Shown here piece after piece: positions 48,522 through 61,600 of a DNA stretch of 64,000 nucleotides. The translations under genes and the position numbers were made by a program. Origin of the DNA: an uncultured Anaeroplasma sp. (lineage in GTDB: Bacteria; Bacillota_I; Bacilli_A; Acholeplasmatales; Anaeroplasmataceae); the NCBI GenBank assembly GCA_945919465.1, contig CAMEJG010000001.1, positions 40,811 to 104,810 on the forward strand. Direction: 5' to 3'. Under the pieces are notes generated by a model. That model was not told where the DNA came from. It did not search any database and saw nothing but the letters and a program-made list of their open reading frames with translations. How positions within the stretch are numbered: position 1 is the stretch's first letter; each line of letters starts with the position of its first letter.

Positions 48522-49457
48522 TTATTCTCCTTTAGATTTTTTTAACTCTAAATATAATTCCTTTAATTTTCTAAAACGATGATTTAATCCAGATTTTGTT
48601 AGACTAGGATCATATTTCTCATGAATTATTTCAAGTAATTGATTTAAGGAATGATCCTTATAATCCTTTCTAACCTTCATAACCATTAATAGCTTAGGAT
48701 CAAGCTTTTCTAATGGATAATTATATTCTAAATATTCTATAATTTCTAGTTGTTCTATTGCAGCCTTAAGAGTTTTATCCTGATTAGCTAAATCTAAATT
48801 TACCGCTCTATGAGCAGTAGCTCTAATTTCTTTTGTAATAACTGTATCCTCATAATATGACATAGAGCTTGAAGCTCCTAAGCGATAAAGAATTTCTCCT
48901 ATAGAATCTTTAGCTTTTATATATACTATAAGCATATTTTTTCTTTTAGATATTCTAGCATTTAAATCAAAATCATTTAAAAGCTTTTGTAAAAACAATA
49001 TTTCTGCTTCATTAGTGGTGGAAATTTCAAAATGACTGTTTTTAGCCATAGGATCATTAACACTACCACGAGCTAAAAATGCTCCCTTTAGATAACAAAT
49101 TCCTTCATCCTCTTTAAGTTCATTTTTACGATATTCTGATGAAGAACCAAATAAATTTAAATCCTTAATTATTTCTTCTGCTCCATTATTTATAGAACAA
49201 GTAAATGTAGTTCGATTATCAAAACGATTAATAACTCTAGAGGCTACTTCAGTTTCAATTTTATAATATCTTTTACATAATGCTAAAAAATGTCTCATAA
49301 TACCCATTGTACTTAGGGTAACCTCAAGCTTCATTGGTCGTGAAAATACTATTTCACTAGATAATCTTAATATTGCCTCAAGCTCAAGCTTATTAGATTT
49401 TTCATTATCGCTAAAGTTTTGAATTAAATCCTCTTTAACATTAAAATTAAAACTCAT
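48522..49457 (-). CDS. whiA: DNA-binding protein WhiA
   Basis: GICYLKGAFLARGSVNDPMAKNSHFEISTTNEAE; C-terminal HTH; start refined to MSFNFNVKED (RBS GTGGAGTG). Confidence 0.93.
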   Translation of the reverse strand: MSFNFNVKEDLIQNFSDNEKSNKLELEAILRLSSEIVFSRPMKLEVTLSTMGIMRHFLALCKRYYKIETEVASRVINRFDNRTTFTCSINNGAEEIIKDLNLFGSSSEYRKNELKEDEGICYLKGAFLARGSVNDPMAKNSHFEISTTNEAEILFLQKLLNDFDLNARISKRKNMLIVYIKAKDSIGEILYRLGASSSMSYYEDTVITKEIRATAHRAVNLDLANQDKTLKAAIEQLEIIEYLEYNYPLEKLDPKLLMVMKVRKDYKDHSLNQLLEIIHEKYDPSLTKSGLNHRFRKLKELYLELKKSKGE

Positions 49458-49458
49458 G

Positions 49459-50988
49459 TTACACTCCACAAATGTTATTAATTTCATTTAATTTATTAAT
49501 AACATAATCCGGAGCTACCTCAAGCATGATCTCTGGATGCTTAATATATAAAACTCCACAAGTTTTTACATTTGCATTCTTTCCAGCTAGAATATCACCC
49601 TTAGTATCACCAACATATAATACATTTTTACTATTTAATTTTTCTTTAGCAAGTAAAATACCATCTGGAGCAGGCTTATGATTACTAACCTCATCAGCTC
49701 CAATAACAATATCCATATATTCTAAAATTCCAAATAATTCTAAACCATGTTTAACTAAATCAGTTTTTTTACTAGATACAACTCCAACTTTAATACCCTT
49801 TTTATGTAAATTCTTAATAGTATCTACTGCCCCAGGAAATGGAGTAACCATCTCATCATGATTTGGAATATTAAAATCACGATAGTATTGAATCATTTCC
49901 TCAATTTCCTTCTCATCACTTGAATATCTAGAAAAGGATTGATATAAAGTAGGTCCAAAGAAACTGTCTAGCTCCTCATCAGATAAAACATAATCAGGTC
50001 TAAAATGCTCAAATGTATGAATAAAGCTCTTATCAATTAATGGCTTTGTATTTAATAATGTTCCATCTAAATCAAATAATACAGTATCAATTCTATTTTC
50101 TGCTACCATTTCAATAATAGCTTGATAATTATCCTTAGGTCCAAAGAATCTTTTTAACACTAAAAAGGCAATTCCACAAATAATAAATATTATACTTATT
50201 GCGATAGAAACAGGAATTGGACCTAGCATTAATATTTCATTAGCACCAGACATAGAACGTAAGGATTCAGTGAATATTCTTACTATTCCATACCAAACTA
50301 AATAAAAGCCCATTAAATCGCCACTGTTAAGCTTATTAAATTTTCTTCTAGCTACAAGCATAATGATTAATCCTACTAAATTTAATAAAGATTCATATAA
50401 AAAGGTAGGATGTCTTAAATTAATAATATTTGAGGATTGAACGACACTTCCACCATTAACAGTAAAGCACATATTCTCTCCAATTAAAGGAATATTATAA
50501 ATAAAATTACGATACCATTCAGTTTGAATCAATGGTCCATATAATTCATGATTACAGAAATTTCCCCATCTACCTAATATTTGACCTATTAAAAAGCCAG
50601 GGGCAACTAGATCTAATACCCGATATAATTTCATATTTCTTTTTTTGCAATAAATATATACTGCAATTAATGCAGCAATAACGCCACCCTGTATTGCAAG
50701 ACCAGATAATCCTACAAATTGACCATTTCTAAAGCCTAATACCTCAAAAAAATCATTAAAGGAATTTATATTAAATAAAACATACCATAATCTAGCACCA
50801 ATAATCGCAATAGGTAATACAATTATTAAACCAGTATAAATATAATCAGGAGCTATTCCTAATTTTTTTCCTTCTTTCACTCCCATAATAAGTGCTAAAA
50901 TAACACCTGTTAATATGAATATAGCATACCAAGTAATTGTTAAATTACCAATACTAAAGGAAGGTCTAATCCAAAATAAAAAATCCAT
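49459..50988 (-). CDS. lgt: Prolipoprotein diacylglyceryl transferase fused to HAD phosphatase (PpaX-like)
   Basis: Lgt signature GRWGNFCNHELYG then FDLDGTLLNTKPLI...SSKK...GDTKGDILAGKNA in one 509-aa ORF. Confidence 0.93.
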   Translation of the reverse strand: MDFLFWIRPSFSIGNLTITWYAIFILTGVILALIMGVKEGKKLGIAPDYIYTGLIIVLPIAIIGARLWYVLFNINSFNDFFEVLGFRNGQFVGLSGLAIQGGVIAALIAVYIYCKKRNMKLYRVLDLVAPGFLIGQILGRWGNFCNHELYGPLIQTEWYRNFIYNIPLIGENMCFTVNGGSVVQSSNIINLRHPTFLYESLLNLVGLIIMLVARRKFNKLNSGDLMGFYLVWYGIVRIFTESLRSMSGANEILMLGPIPVSIAISIIFIICGIAFLVLKRFFGPKDNYQAIIEMVAENRIDTVLFDLDGTLLNTKPLIDKSFIHTFEHFRPDYVLSDEELDSFFGPTLYQSFSRYSSDEKEIEEMIQYYRDFNIPNHDEMVTPFPGAVDTIKNLHKKGIKVGVVSSKKTDLVKHGLELFGILEYMDIVIGADEVSNHKPAPDGILLAKEKLNSKNVLYVGDTKGDILAGKNANVKTCGVLYIKHPEIMLEVAPDYVINKLNEINNICGV

Positions 50989-50993
50989 TAATA

Positions 50994-51929
50994 TTATTCC
51001 TCCTCTTCTATAGTAGAAGCCTTTTTATCAACACTATTAATAAACTTCTCAGCAGCAAAATAACCTAAATATTTTAATTTCTCATTCATTGCAGCTGATT
51101 CAACTAACAAAGATACGTTTCTTCCTGGTAAAACTGGAATTGTAACCTTATTTATTTCTGTATTGAAATATTTAGAATAATTATTATCAAGCCCTAATCT
51201 ATCATAATATTTGTTATGATCCCATGCTTCAAGCTCAACAACTAATCTAATATTCTTTCTTTCTCTATAAGCACCAGCACCAAACATATTAACAACATCA
51301 ACAATACCAATACCTCTTATTTCCATATATCTTTTTAAGATATCAGGACTAGTACCTATAAGATTTCCTGGTTCCTTTTCAATGATTTCTACTAAATCAT
51401 CAGCTATTAATTGATGACCTCTTTTAATTAATTCTAGAGCTGTTTCTGATTTACCAATACCACTTTTACCAATAATTAGGGTACCCATACCATTAATATC
51501 CATTAAAGTTCCATGAACTGATATTCTTTCAGCTAATCTATCTTGCAAGTAAGTATAAATTTTTGATGAAGTAGGAGTAGTTCTTAAATTTGATCTGAAT
51601 ACACAAATTTCATATTTCTTTGCCAATTCAAAGAATAATGGATTAATATTTACATTCTTAGAAAATACAATACAAGGAGGCTTTCTTTTAAAAATTTCTT
51701 CCAAATTCTTTTTTATTGCTTCTTGTGATTGTAAATTTAAAAAGCTATGATCCTTCGAACCAACTAATAATAATCTATTACTATCAAAATAATCAAAATA
51801 ACCAGCAAATTCTAATCCTGGTCTTGAAATCATATCAGAGGTAATTTTATTCTTTAATCCTTCTTCTCCTGCTAATAATTCTAAATTATTTTCTTTAGCA
51901 AATTCTTCAACATAAACAAAATCATTCAT
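50994..51929 (-). CDS. hprK: HPr kinase/phosphorylase
   Basis: Walker A GKSGIGKSETALELIKRGH, MEIRGIGIVDV signature. Confidence 0.97.
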   Translation of the reverse strand: MNDFVYVEEFAKENNLELLAGEEGLKNKITSDMISRPGLEFAGYFDYFDSNRLLLVGSKDHSFLNLQSQEAIKKNLEEIFKRKPPCIVFSKNVNINPLFFELAKKYEICVFRSNLRTTPTSSKIYTYLQDRLAERISVHGTLMDINGMGTLIIGKSGIGKSETALELIKRGHQLIADDLVEIIEKEPGNLIGTSPDILKRYMEIRGIGIVDVVNMFGAGAYRERKNIRLVVELEAWDHNKYYDRLGLDNNYSKYFNTEINKVTIPVLPGRNVSLLVESAAMNEKLKYLGYFAAEKFINSVDKKASTIEEEE

Positions 51930-52473
51930 AATTAATACCTCTAATTCTACGGTATATTCTATCTATTACAAAAGCAATAAATAAAACTAAAAATAATTCT
52001 ATTGATACATAAAAAAACCAAATTGATTCAAATTTAAAAATAGAAAAATAACTATTTAAATTAATTCCAATTAGAATAATAATTGTAATATAAGAAAATA
52101 CGATAATAAATCTTTTAAGATTAGTATTAATTTTAAATATACTACATATATAATCTCCTAATGTAAATAATATAGTCAATATTCCAATAATAGGAAATAC
52201 CATATATTTATTATCTAAAGTTAAATAATTAACAAATAAGGCCATAAGTAAGAAGTTAGTTATTAAATGTACTAATAGATAAAAGGATAATTCTTTTATT
52301 TTTGAAATAAATCTATATATAAATATTTTTTTCTTATCAATATTTTTTTCCATTAATTCTAATATTTCTTTAAAATCATCTAATGATAATTCTTCATTAG
52401 ATAACTTATCTATTATTTCTTTTTTAGTATTATCATCAAATAATTCTTTCTTTTTAATGTTTTTTTCCGACAT
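51922..52473 (-). CDS. Hypothetical membrane protein
   Basis: 183 aa, 4 TM C-terminal; overlaps hprK start. Confidence 0.6.
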   Translation of the reverse strand: MSEKNIKKKELFDDNTKKEIIDKLSNEELSLDDFKEILELMEKNIDKKKIFIYRFISKIKELSFYLLVHLITNFLLMALFVNYLTLDNKYMVFPIIGILTILFTLGDYICSIFKINTNLKRFIIVFSYITIIILIGINLNSYFSIFKFESIWFFYVSIELFLVLFIAFVIDRIYRRIRGINYE

Positions 52474-52672
52474 AATCTCACCACTTATTCGTAAATTAAT
52501 TATATATTATTAATATTTATTTTTCAACAAAAAGTATTAAACACCTATTTAATATTATTAATATAATATATAGATAATATTCAAAAATAATATCAACAAA
52601 ATCATAAAATAAAAATGATTATATACCAACCTCACTTTGGAAGAGGATATATAATCATTTTTTAATTAGGAA

Positions 52673-55600
52673 TTATTCAATTATTTCCCATTTAGCATAT
52701 AAAGTTATATTTTGATATAATCCTTCTGTTGATGTAACTAAGGTTTCGAATGTATCCTCTAAATACCAACCTAAGAATGTATATCCTTCTTTTGTTGCAG
52801 AAGCAAAATCTACTTTATTTTCTACATCATAGGAAGCTGTAGTATTTGGATTATCTCCACCATCTACTTCATATGTGATTGTATAATTTGTAAGATCCCA
52901 CTTTGCATAAACTGAAATATTTTCATAAATTCCTTCTGTTGAGATAATTTCAGTTTCTAATGTAGCATCACTATACCAACCAACAAATGTATAACCATTT
53001 CTTGTTGGAGCTTCAAATGTAATTACACTTTCAATACTAAATTCAGATGAATTTGGATTTGTTGTTAAATTTTCCTCATAAGTTACTGTATATACTGTTG
53101 GAGTAAATTTAGCATATAAAGTTATATTATCATAAACTCCTTCTGTTGATGTAACTAATGTTTCAAATGTTTCCTCTAAATACCAACCAACAAAATCATA
53201 ATAATCTTTTGTTGCAGAAGTAAAATCTACCTTATTTTCTGCATCATAGCTTGTAGCTGTATTTGAATGAATACCACCATTTGCTTCATATGTGATTGTA
53301 TAATTTGCAAGATCCCATTTTGCATAAAGCACTATAACTTCTTCTGTCTTATCCCATACTTTAATGCTTGTGCCTGTTTCATCTGTATATTGATTACCAG
53401 TACCAGCAACACCATCATACCAACCTAAGAAAATATATCCAGCTTTTTTAGGTATACTTAATTCAAAACTTTGATTATATGATATTTGAACTAATTGAGA
53501 ATCTGCTTCAGAATACTTAATTCCTTTAAGCATTGGATATGTTTCACTCATTTGCCATACATTAGTAAGATCCCAACCCAATATAGTAATATACCAATTT
53601 TTAGAATTAAGATTTGATAGTGATGTAGATGTTCCATTTTTTGAAGATAATGTTGAAGAGTTATAAGTAAATGTTGCATTATAATAACATGAATTTACCT
53701 TAACAGTACTTGAAGACCATGGATTATAAACTGCATCCATATATGGCGTTCTTGTTACATTTCCTGTAAAGGTTCCAATTGTAACACAGTTATTAATTGA
53801 TGATGTTGATGATGATACACCCTCTGTAATGCCTATAATACCACCAGCATAGACGTTATAAAGACCTTTTCGAATAGAAATAGAACCATTAAATAAATTC
53901 ATAGAAATTGTTATATTATCTTGCGCTCTGCCAATTATACCACCAACATAAATATGTTGACTAGAAGAAACAGTTATGTCTACACTAGAACTCAAGTTGG
54001 TAATAGAACCACTATTAACAACTCCTATTGCACCACCAATATAAGATGCAGATGAACCGTTTTGAGTTATTGATAAAGATCCAGAAATAGAACATTGAGA
54101 AACAATAACATCTCTTGCTAAACCTATTAAAATACCACCATCAGTATACTTACTTGTATTTACTAAATTAATATTTGCAGATTCGATAACTAAATTTGAT
54201 ATTGTAGCAGAAATTACAGCACCAAATAATCCAGTTACACCATTTATAACAGTAGTTTGCGTAAGATTTGAAATAATATGTCCCTTACCATCAAATATTC
54301 CAGCAAAATAATTTGAATTGCTAGTATTAGTTGAAGTTGCATCAAAATTAGTTTTTCCAATAGAAGTCCAATTAATATTATTCAAATCAATATTATTTTC
54401 TAATATAAAATAACATCCCTTATAGGTAGTTCCTGAATTTACAGTGCTTGCTAGATAAGCAAGTTGAGCTCCTGTTTTAATGATATATGGATCAGTTTCT
54501 GAACCAGTACCATTTTCAAATGATGAAGCAATTGATCCATCCCAAATATCAGTTATTGTTCCTACTTTACCACCATTTGCATCTAATGTTACTGTATATA
54601 CTGTTGGAGTAAATTTAGCATATAAAGTTATATTACCATAAACACCTTCTGTTGATGTAACTAAGGTTTCAAATGTTTCCTCTAAATACCAACCAACAAA
54701 ATCATAATAATCCTTTGTTGCAGAAGTAAAATCTACCTTATTTTCTGCATCATAGCTTGTAGCTGTATTTGAATGAACACCACCATTTGCTTCATATATG
54801 ATTGTATAATTTGCAAGATCCCATTTTGCATAAACTGAAATATTTTCATAAATTCCTTCTGTTGAGATAATTTCAGTTTCTAATGTAGCATCACTATACC
54901 AACCAACAAATGTATAACCATTTCTTGTTGGAGCTTCAAATGTAATTACACTTTCAATACTAAATTCAGATGCATTTGGATTTGTTGTTAAATTTTCTTC
55001 ATAAGTTACTGTATATACTGTTGGAGTAAATTTAGCATATAAAGTTATATTACCATAAACACCTTCTGTTGATGTAACTAAGGTTTCAAATGTTTCCTCT
55101 AAATACCAACCAACAAAATCATAATAATCCTTTGTTGCAGAAGTAAAATCTACCTTATTTTCTACATCATAGCTTGTAGCTGTATTTGAATGAATACCAC
55201 CATTTGCTTCATATGAAATTGTATATGTAATAACTTGCCATTTTGCAGTTAAAGAAATACCATTTAATAATGTCCAAACCTCACTATCATCAAATAATGT
55301 ATCATCATCTTTATACCAGCCTAAGAATTCATAGCCATCCCTAGTTACAGTATTTAATGTAGGTATTTGACCATATTCTGCCTTATAAATAGTGTTACTA
55401 GTAATGATTGCACCCTTTGCAGTTACTTCTGGCTTAGCAGTACCTTCAATTGTTACTGTCATTTCAACATTAACGCTATAACCACATGGAGAAATATAAT
55501 ATAAGGTTCCAGCAGTAACAGTATATGAGATAAAGAAGTTTCTATTACTTCCACTATCATCATCATACGCAATAATTTTTTTATCAGAATCACATAAATA

Positions 55601-58600
55601 TCCATAAGTGTCACCTAATGAATTTGAATAAATCTTTATTGTTCCACTTACCAATGGTAGAAATGCAAAATATAACCTATTTGAATCATTTGTTAATGTA
55701 CCAACAAAAGTATCAGAAGTTTCTCCTGTATAGAAAACACCATTTCCTGAATGTTCAATCCATTTTGCATATAATATAACATCAGTAGATAAGTTTTCAG
55801 TCCAATCTAATTCCTGAGTATATTCCTCATCTAAATACCAGCCTGCAAAAGCATAACCTTCTCTTACTGGAATAATATATTCGATTAAATCATTAATTCC
55901 ATAACTCTTTTCACAATATACTGAACCATTAGACATATAGGTGACTTTATTAATGATATCCTTAATTAATCCGCCATTCGCATCTAATGCTACATCAAAT
56001 TCATAACCCTTATATTTAGCATATAAAGTAATATTTTCATATAATCCTTCTGTTGATGTAACTAGAGTATCAAATGTATCCTCTAAATACCACCCTAAGA
56101 AATTATAGTTTTCTTTTGTTGCAGCAGTGAAATCTACCTTATTTTCTACATCATAGCTTGTAGCTGTATTTGAATGAGTACCACCATTTGCTTCATATGC
56201 AATTGTATATGTAATAACTTGCCATTTTGCAAATAATTCCACATCATTTTGAATATTCCAAGCAACAGTAGTGTCAACGTATTCATCACCAGATGTATAC
56301 CATCCTAAAAATTCATAGCCTAATTTATGTGGTATATTAAATTCAGGTACATTATCATAAATCACTTTTTTTGTAATCTCAGCTGAAATAGTTGCACCAT
56401 TTGCAGTTACTTCTGGCTTAGCAGTACCTTCAATTGTAACTGTCATCTCAACATTACCGCTATAACCACAAGGAGATATATAATATAAGGTTCCAGCTGT
56501 AACAGAATATGTTATCAAGAAATTATGGTTAGCCCCACCATGATCAACACCCTTTAATAAACTCTTATTTGAATCCCATAAATATCCATAAGTGTCACCT
56601 GATGAATTAGAATAAATTTTTATTGTTTCACTTACTAATGGCACATATGCAAAATATAACCTATTTGCATCATTCATTGATGTACCAACAATAGTATCAG
56701 AAGTTTCTCCTGTATATAAAACTCCATTTCCTGAATGTTCAATCATTTTTGCGAATAAAACAACATCATTAGATAAGTTTTCAGTCCAATTAAATACTTG
56801 AGTATATTCCTCATCTAAATACCAGCCTGCAAAAGCATAGCCATCTATTCTTGGCACAATATATTCAATTACATCTTCTTTAGCATATTCATGCTCATAA
56901 TATACTTCATTATTACAAATATATGTAATTTTATTTTTAACATCAGTAAATAATCCACCATTTGCATCTAATGTAACATTATATTTATTTGCTTCAAATT
57001 TTGCATATAATGTAATATTCTCATAGATTCCTTCTGTTGATGTAACTAGAATATCAAATGTATCCTCTAAATACCAACCTAAGAATGTATATCCTTCTTT
57101 AGTTGCATCTATAAATGTGACATTATTATTTATATCATAGCTTGTTGTTGTATTTGTGTGAACACCACCATCTGCTTCATATGTAATTGTATATGTATTA
57201 ATTTGCCATTTTGCAAATAATTCCACATCATTTTGAATATTCCAAGCTACAGTAGTATCAACGTATTCATCACTAGATGTATACCAACCAATAAATTCAT
57301 ATCCAACTCTAGTAGCAATATCAAATGAACCAATCTCATCATAAGCTACCACATAATCAAGTTTATCAGTAACAATAGCTCCTTTTCCAGAAGGAATTGG
57401 GAATGCAGTACCTTCAATTGTAACTGTCATCTCAACATTACCGCTAAATCCACAAGGAGATATATAATATAAGGTTCCGGCGGTTACAGTATATGTGATA
57501 AGGAAGTTTCTATTACTTAAATTATCATCATTAAACGCAATAGTTTTTTTGTCAGAATCACATAAATATCCATAAGTGTCACCTAATGAATTTGAATAAA
57601 TTTTTATTGTTTCACTTACTAATGGCACATATGCAAAATATAGCTTATTTGCACCATCTTTTGATGTACCAACAATAGTATCAGAAGTTTCTCCTGTATA
57701 TAAAACTCCATTTCCTGAATATTCAAACCATTTTGCATATATTATTACATCATGAGTTAAATCTGAATTCCAATCAAATACTTGAGTATATTCCTCATCT
57801 AAATACCAGCCTGCAAAAACATAACCTTCTTTTCTTGGAACAATATATTCAATTACATCTTCTTTACCATATTCATGCTCATAATATACTTCATTATTAG
57901 AAATATATGTAATTTTATTTTTAATATCATTAAATGTTCCACCATTCGCATCTAATGTAACATTGAATTCATGTGCTTCAAATTTTGCATATAAAGTAAT
58001 ATTCTCATAAATTCCTTCTGTTGATGTTACTAAGGTTTCAAATGTATCCTCTAAATACCAGCCTATGAATGTATATCCTTCTTTAGTGGCATCAGTAAAT
58101 GTGACATTGTTATTTATATCATAGCTTGTTGTTGTATTTGAATGAATACCACCATTTGCTACATATGAAATTGTATATGTATTAATTTGCCATTTTGCAT
58201 AAACTGAAATGTTTTCATAAATTCCTTCTGTTGAGATAATTTCAGTTTCTAATGTAGCATCACTATACCAACCAACAAATGTATAACCATTTCTTGTTGG
58301 AGCTTCAAATGTAATTACACTTTCAATACTAAATTCAGATGCATTTGGATTTGTTGTTAAATTTTCTTCATAAGTTACTGTATATACTGTTAATTCAAAT
58401 TTTGCATATAAAGTAATATTATCATAGATTCCTTCTGTTGATGTAACTAGAGTATCAAATGTATCCTCTAAATACCAACCTATGAATGTATATCCTTCTT
58501 TAGTTGCATCAGTAAATGTAACATTATTATTTATATCATAGCTTGTTGTTGTATTTGAATGAATACCACCATTTGCTTCATATGAAATTGTATATGTTTC

Positions 58601-61600
58601 AAGACTCCATTTTGCAGTTAAAGAGATACCATTTAATAATGTCCAAACCTCACTATCATCAAATAATGTATCATCCTCTTTATACCATCCTAAGAATTCA
58701 TAGCCATCCCTAATTACATTATTTAATGTAGGTATTTGACCATATTCTGCCTTATAAATAGTGTTACTAGTAATGTTAGCACCCTTTGCTGAAACTATTG
58801 GATGTGCAGTACCTTCAATTGTTACTGTCATTTCAACATTACCGCTATAACCACATGGAGAAATATAATATAATTTTCCAGCAGTAACAGGATATGAGAT
58901 ATAGAAGTTTCTACTACTTAAATTATCATCATTAAACGTAATAGTTTTTTTATCAGAATCACATAAATATCCATAAGTGTCACCTGATGACTTTGAATAA
59001 ATCTTTATTACTCCACTTACCAATGGTACAAATGCAAAATATAACTTATTTGAATCATTTCTTGATGTACCAATAATAGTATCAGAAGTTGATCCTATAT
59101 AGAAAACACCATCTCCTGAATGTTTGATCCATTTTGCATATAATATAACATCAGTAGATAAGTTTTCAGTCCAATCTAATTCCTGAGTATATTCCTCATC
59201 TAAATACCAGCCTGAAAAAGCATAACCTTCTCTTACTGGAATAATATATTCAATTAAATCATTTATTCCATAACTCTTTTCACAATATACTGAACCATTT
59301 GACATATATGTAATCTTATGAATATCATTAAATATTCCACCATTTGCATCTAATGCTACATCAAATTCATACCCCTTATATTTAGCATATAAAGTAATAT
59401 TATCATAGACTCCTTCTGTTGATGTAACTAGTGTTTCAAATGTTTCTTCTAAATACCAACCTAAGAAATTATAGTTTTCTTTTGTTGCAGCAGTGAAATC
59501 TACCTTATTTTCTGCATCATAGCTTGTAGCTGTATTTGTGTGAACACCACCATTTGCTTCATATGAAATTGTATATGTATTAATTTGCCATTTTGCATAA
59601 ACTGAAATGTTTTCATAAATTCCTTCTGTTGAAGTAATTGTATTTTCAAGTGTAGTATCACTATACCAGCCAACAAATGTATAACCATATCTTATTGCTG
59701 GGACAAATTCAACTATTGTTTCAATACTAAATTCAGATGCATTTGGATTTTCATCAATAGTATCTTCATAATTTATTACATATTTTGTTGGAGTCCATTT
59801 TGCATATAATGTAATATTACTATATAAGCCTTCTGTTGATGTGACTAGTGTTTCAAATGTTTCCTCTAAATACCAACCAACAAAATCATAATAATCTTTT
59901 GTTGCATCTTCAAATATTACTTTAGTATCAACATCATAGCTTGTTACACTATTTGTATCTACTCCTCCATTTGCTTCATATGCAATTGTATATGTGAAAT
60001 TGATCCATTTTGCATATAAAGTAATATTTTGTTCATATCCTGAGGTTGATGTAACTAAAGTTTCAAATGTATCTTCTAAATACCAACCAGCAAATGTAGA
60101 ACCATTTCTTGATGCATCATCAAACTCAACTAATGTAAAGTAATCATATGATGTTTCTGTATTTGGATTATCTCCACCATAAACCATATATGTTATTGTA
60201 TATGAAGTGGCTTCAAATTTAGCATATAAAGTAATATTCTCATTTAATCCCTCTGTTGAAGTAACTAGTGTTTCAAATGTTTCCTCTAAATACCAGCCTA
60301 AGAAGGTATAGTGTTCTTTACTTGCAGCAGTAAATTCTACAAGAATTTCAGAATTATAGAATGTAGCAGTATTTGAATGAATACCATCATTTGCTACAAA
60401 TGTTATAGTATATGGTATTATATCAATTACTTCTTCATAATCACAAACACTACATATATGCTTTTTGCTACCTGTTACTGTTTCTGTTCCAGGAGTAGTA
60501 ATTATAAATTCTCCATATGTATGAGCAGAAACTTCACTCTTATCTCCACATGAGCATTCATGCCAATGATTTGATTCATCATTTGACCAATCTAAAGAAT
60601 AATCATGAGGTAGTTTAGGAATTACTAAAGTTTCTAATTCTTCTTTATTTACATCTAAATACTTATCACAGCTACTACAATAATAATATGATGCAGTACC
60701 CTCATGAGTACAGGTTGCAGCCTCTCCAACAACTAAATCACCACATGTATGTTCAACATAAATTGGAGTATCAACTGAATTTGAATAAGTATATGTTAAT
60801 TCTTCAGGATAGTTAGCTTCACATCCTGTATATTTTGGATTTTTATATACTATACTCTCAGTTTCATTATTATATCTTAGTATAGGATAAGAATTTCCGT
60901 TTTCACCAAGCTTTTGACCCCATATAGATCCATTTGTATATTGTGAAAGAATATATGCTATTTCACCGCTAGATAATTTTTCTTCTGTTGCTTTAATAGC
61001 AGTTGAAAGTTCTGAACCAAAGCTATTAAGATAATAACAATTTGAAAGTGTTAACTTACTATTATTTCTTGAGAATGTATCAGAGCTAGATGTGTTTTCA
61101 ACTGTTGCGGCAACAAATGAATTAGTTATTATCGCTTTTCCTTGTGTCCAACCGACAATACCAGCACAAGAAGTTGTATTTGCTCCTTTAATTTCACCTA
61201 CAAATGCACAATTGGTTATGTATACATTACCATTTGCCATTCCTATTATTCCAGCATGAGTACCATCACCATTAATAGTAGACTCAATTATTATACTAGA
61301 ATAACAATTTTCAATATAGGTTGTTGAACCGCTCTCATTTACACTAGCTATACCAGCTGCATATTTAGTACTAGTTACAATTTTACCAGTGACATTTAAA
61401 TTTTTAATTGTACAATTTGATACATGTCCAAATAATGCTACTGAACTAGTTGCACTTTGATTTACAGTTATTGTGTGACCTTGGCCATCAAAAGTACCAT
61501 TATACTTATTTGATGAAGATTTACTAATTTGTATGAAATTACTATTACCAAAATCTATATCGTTTGTAAGAATTGCATTAACAGCATTATTTCCAGAATT

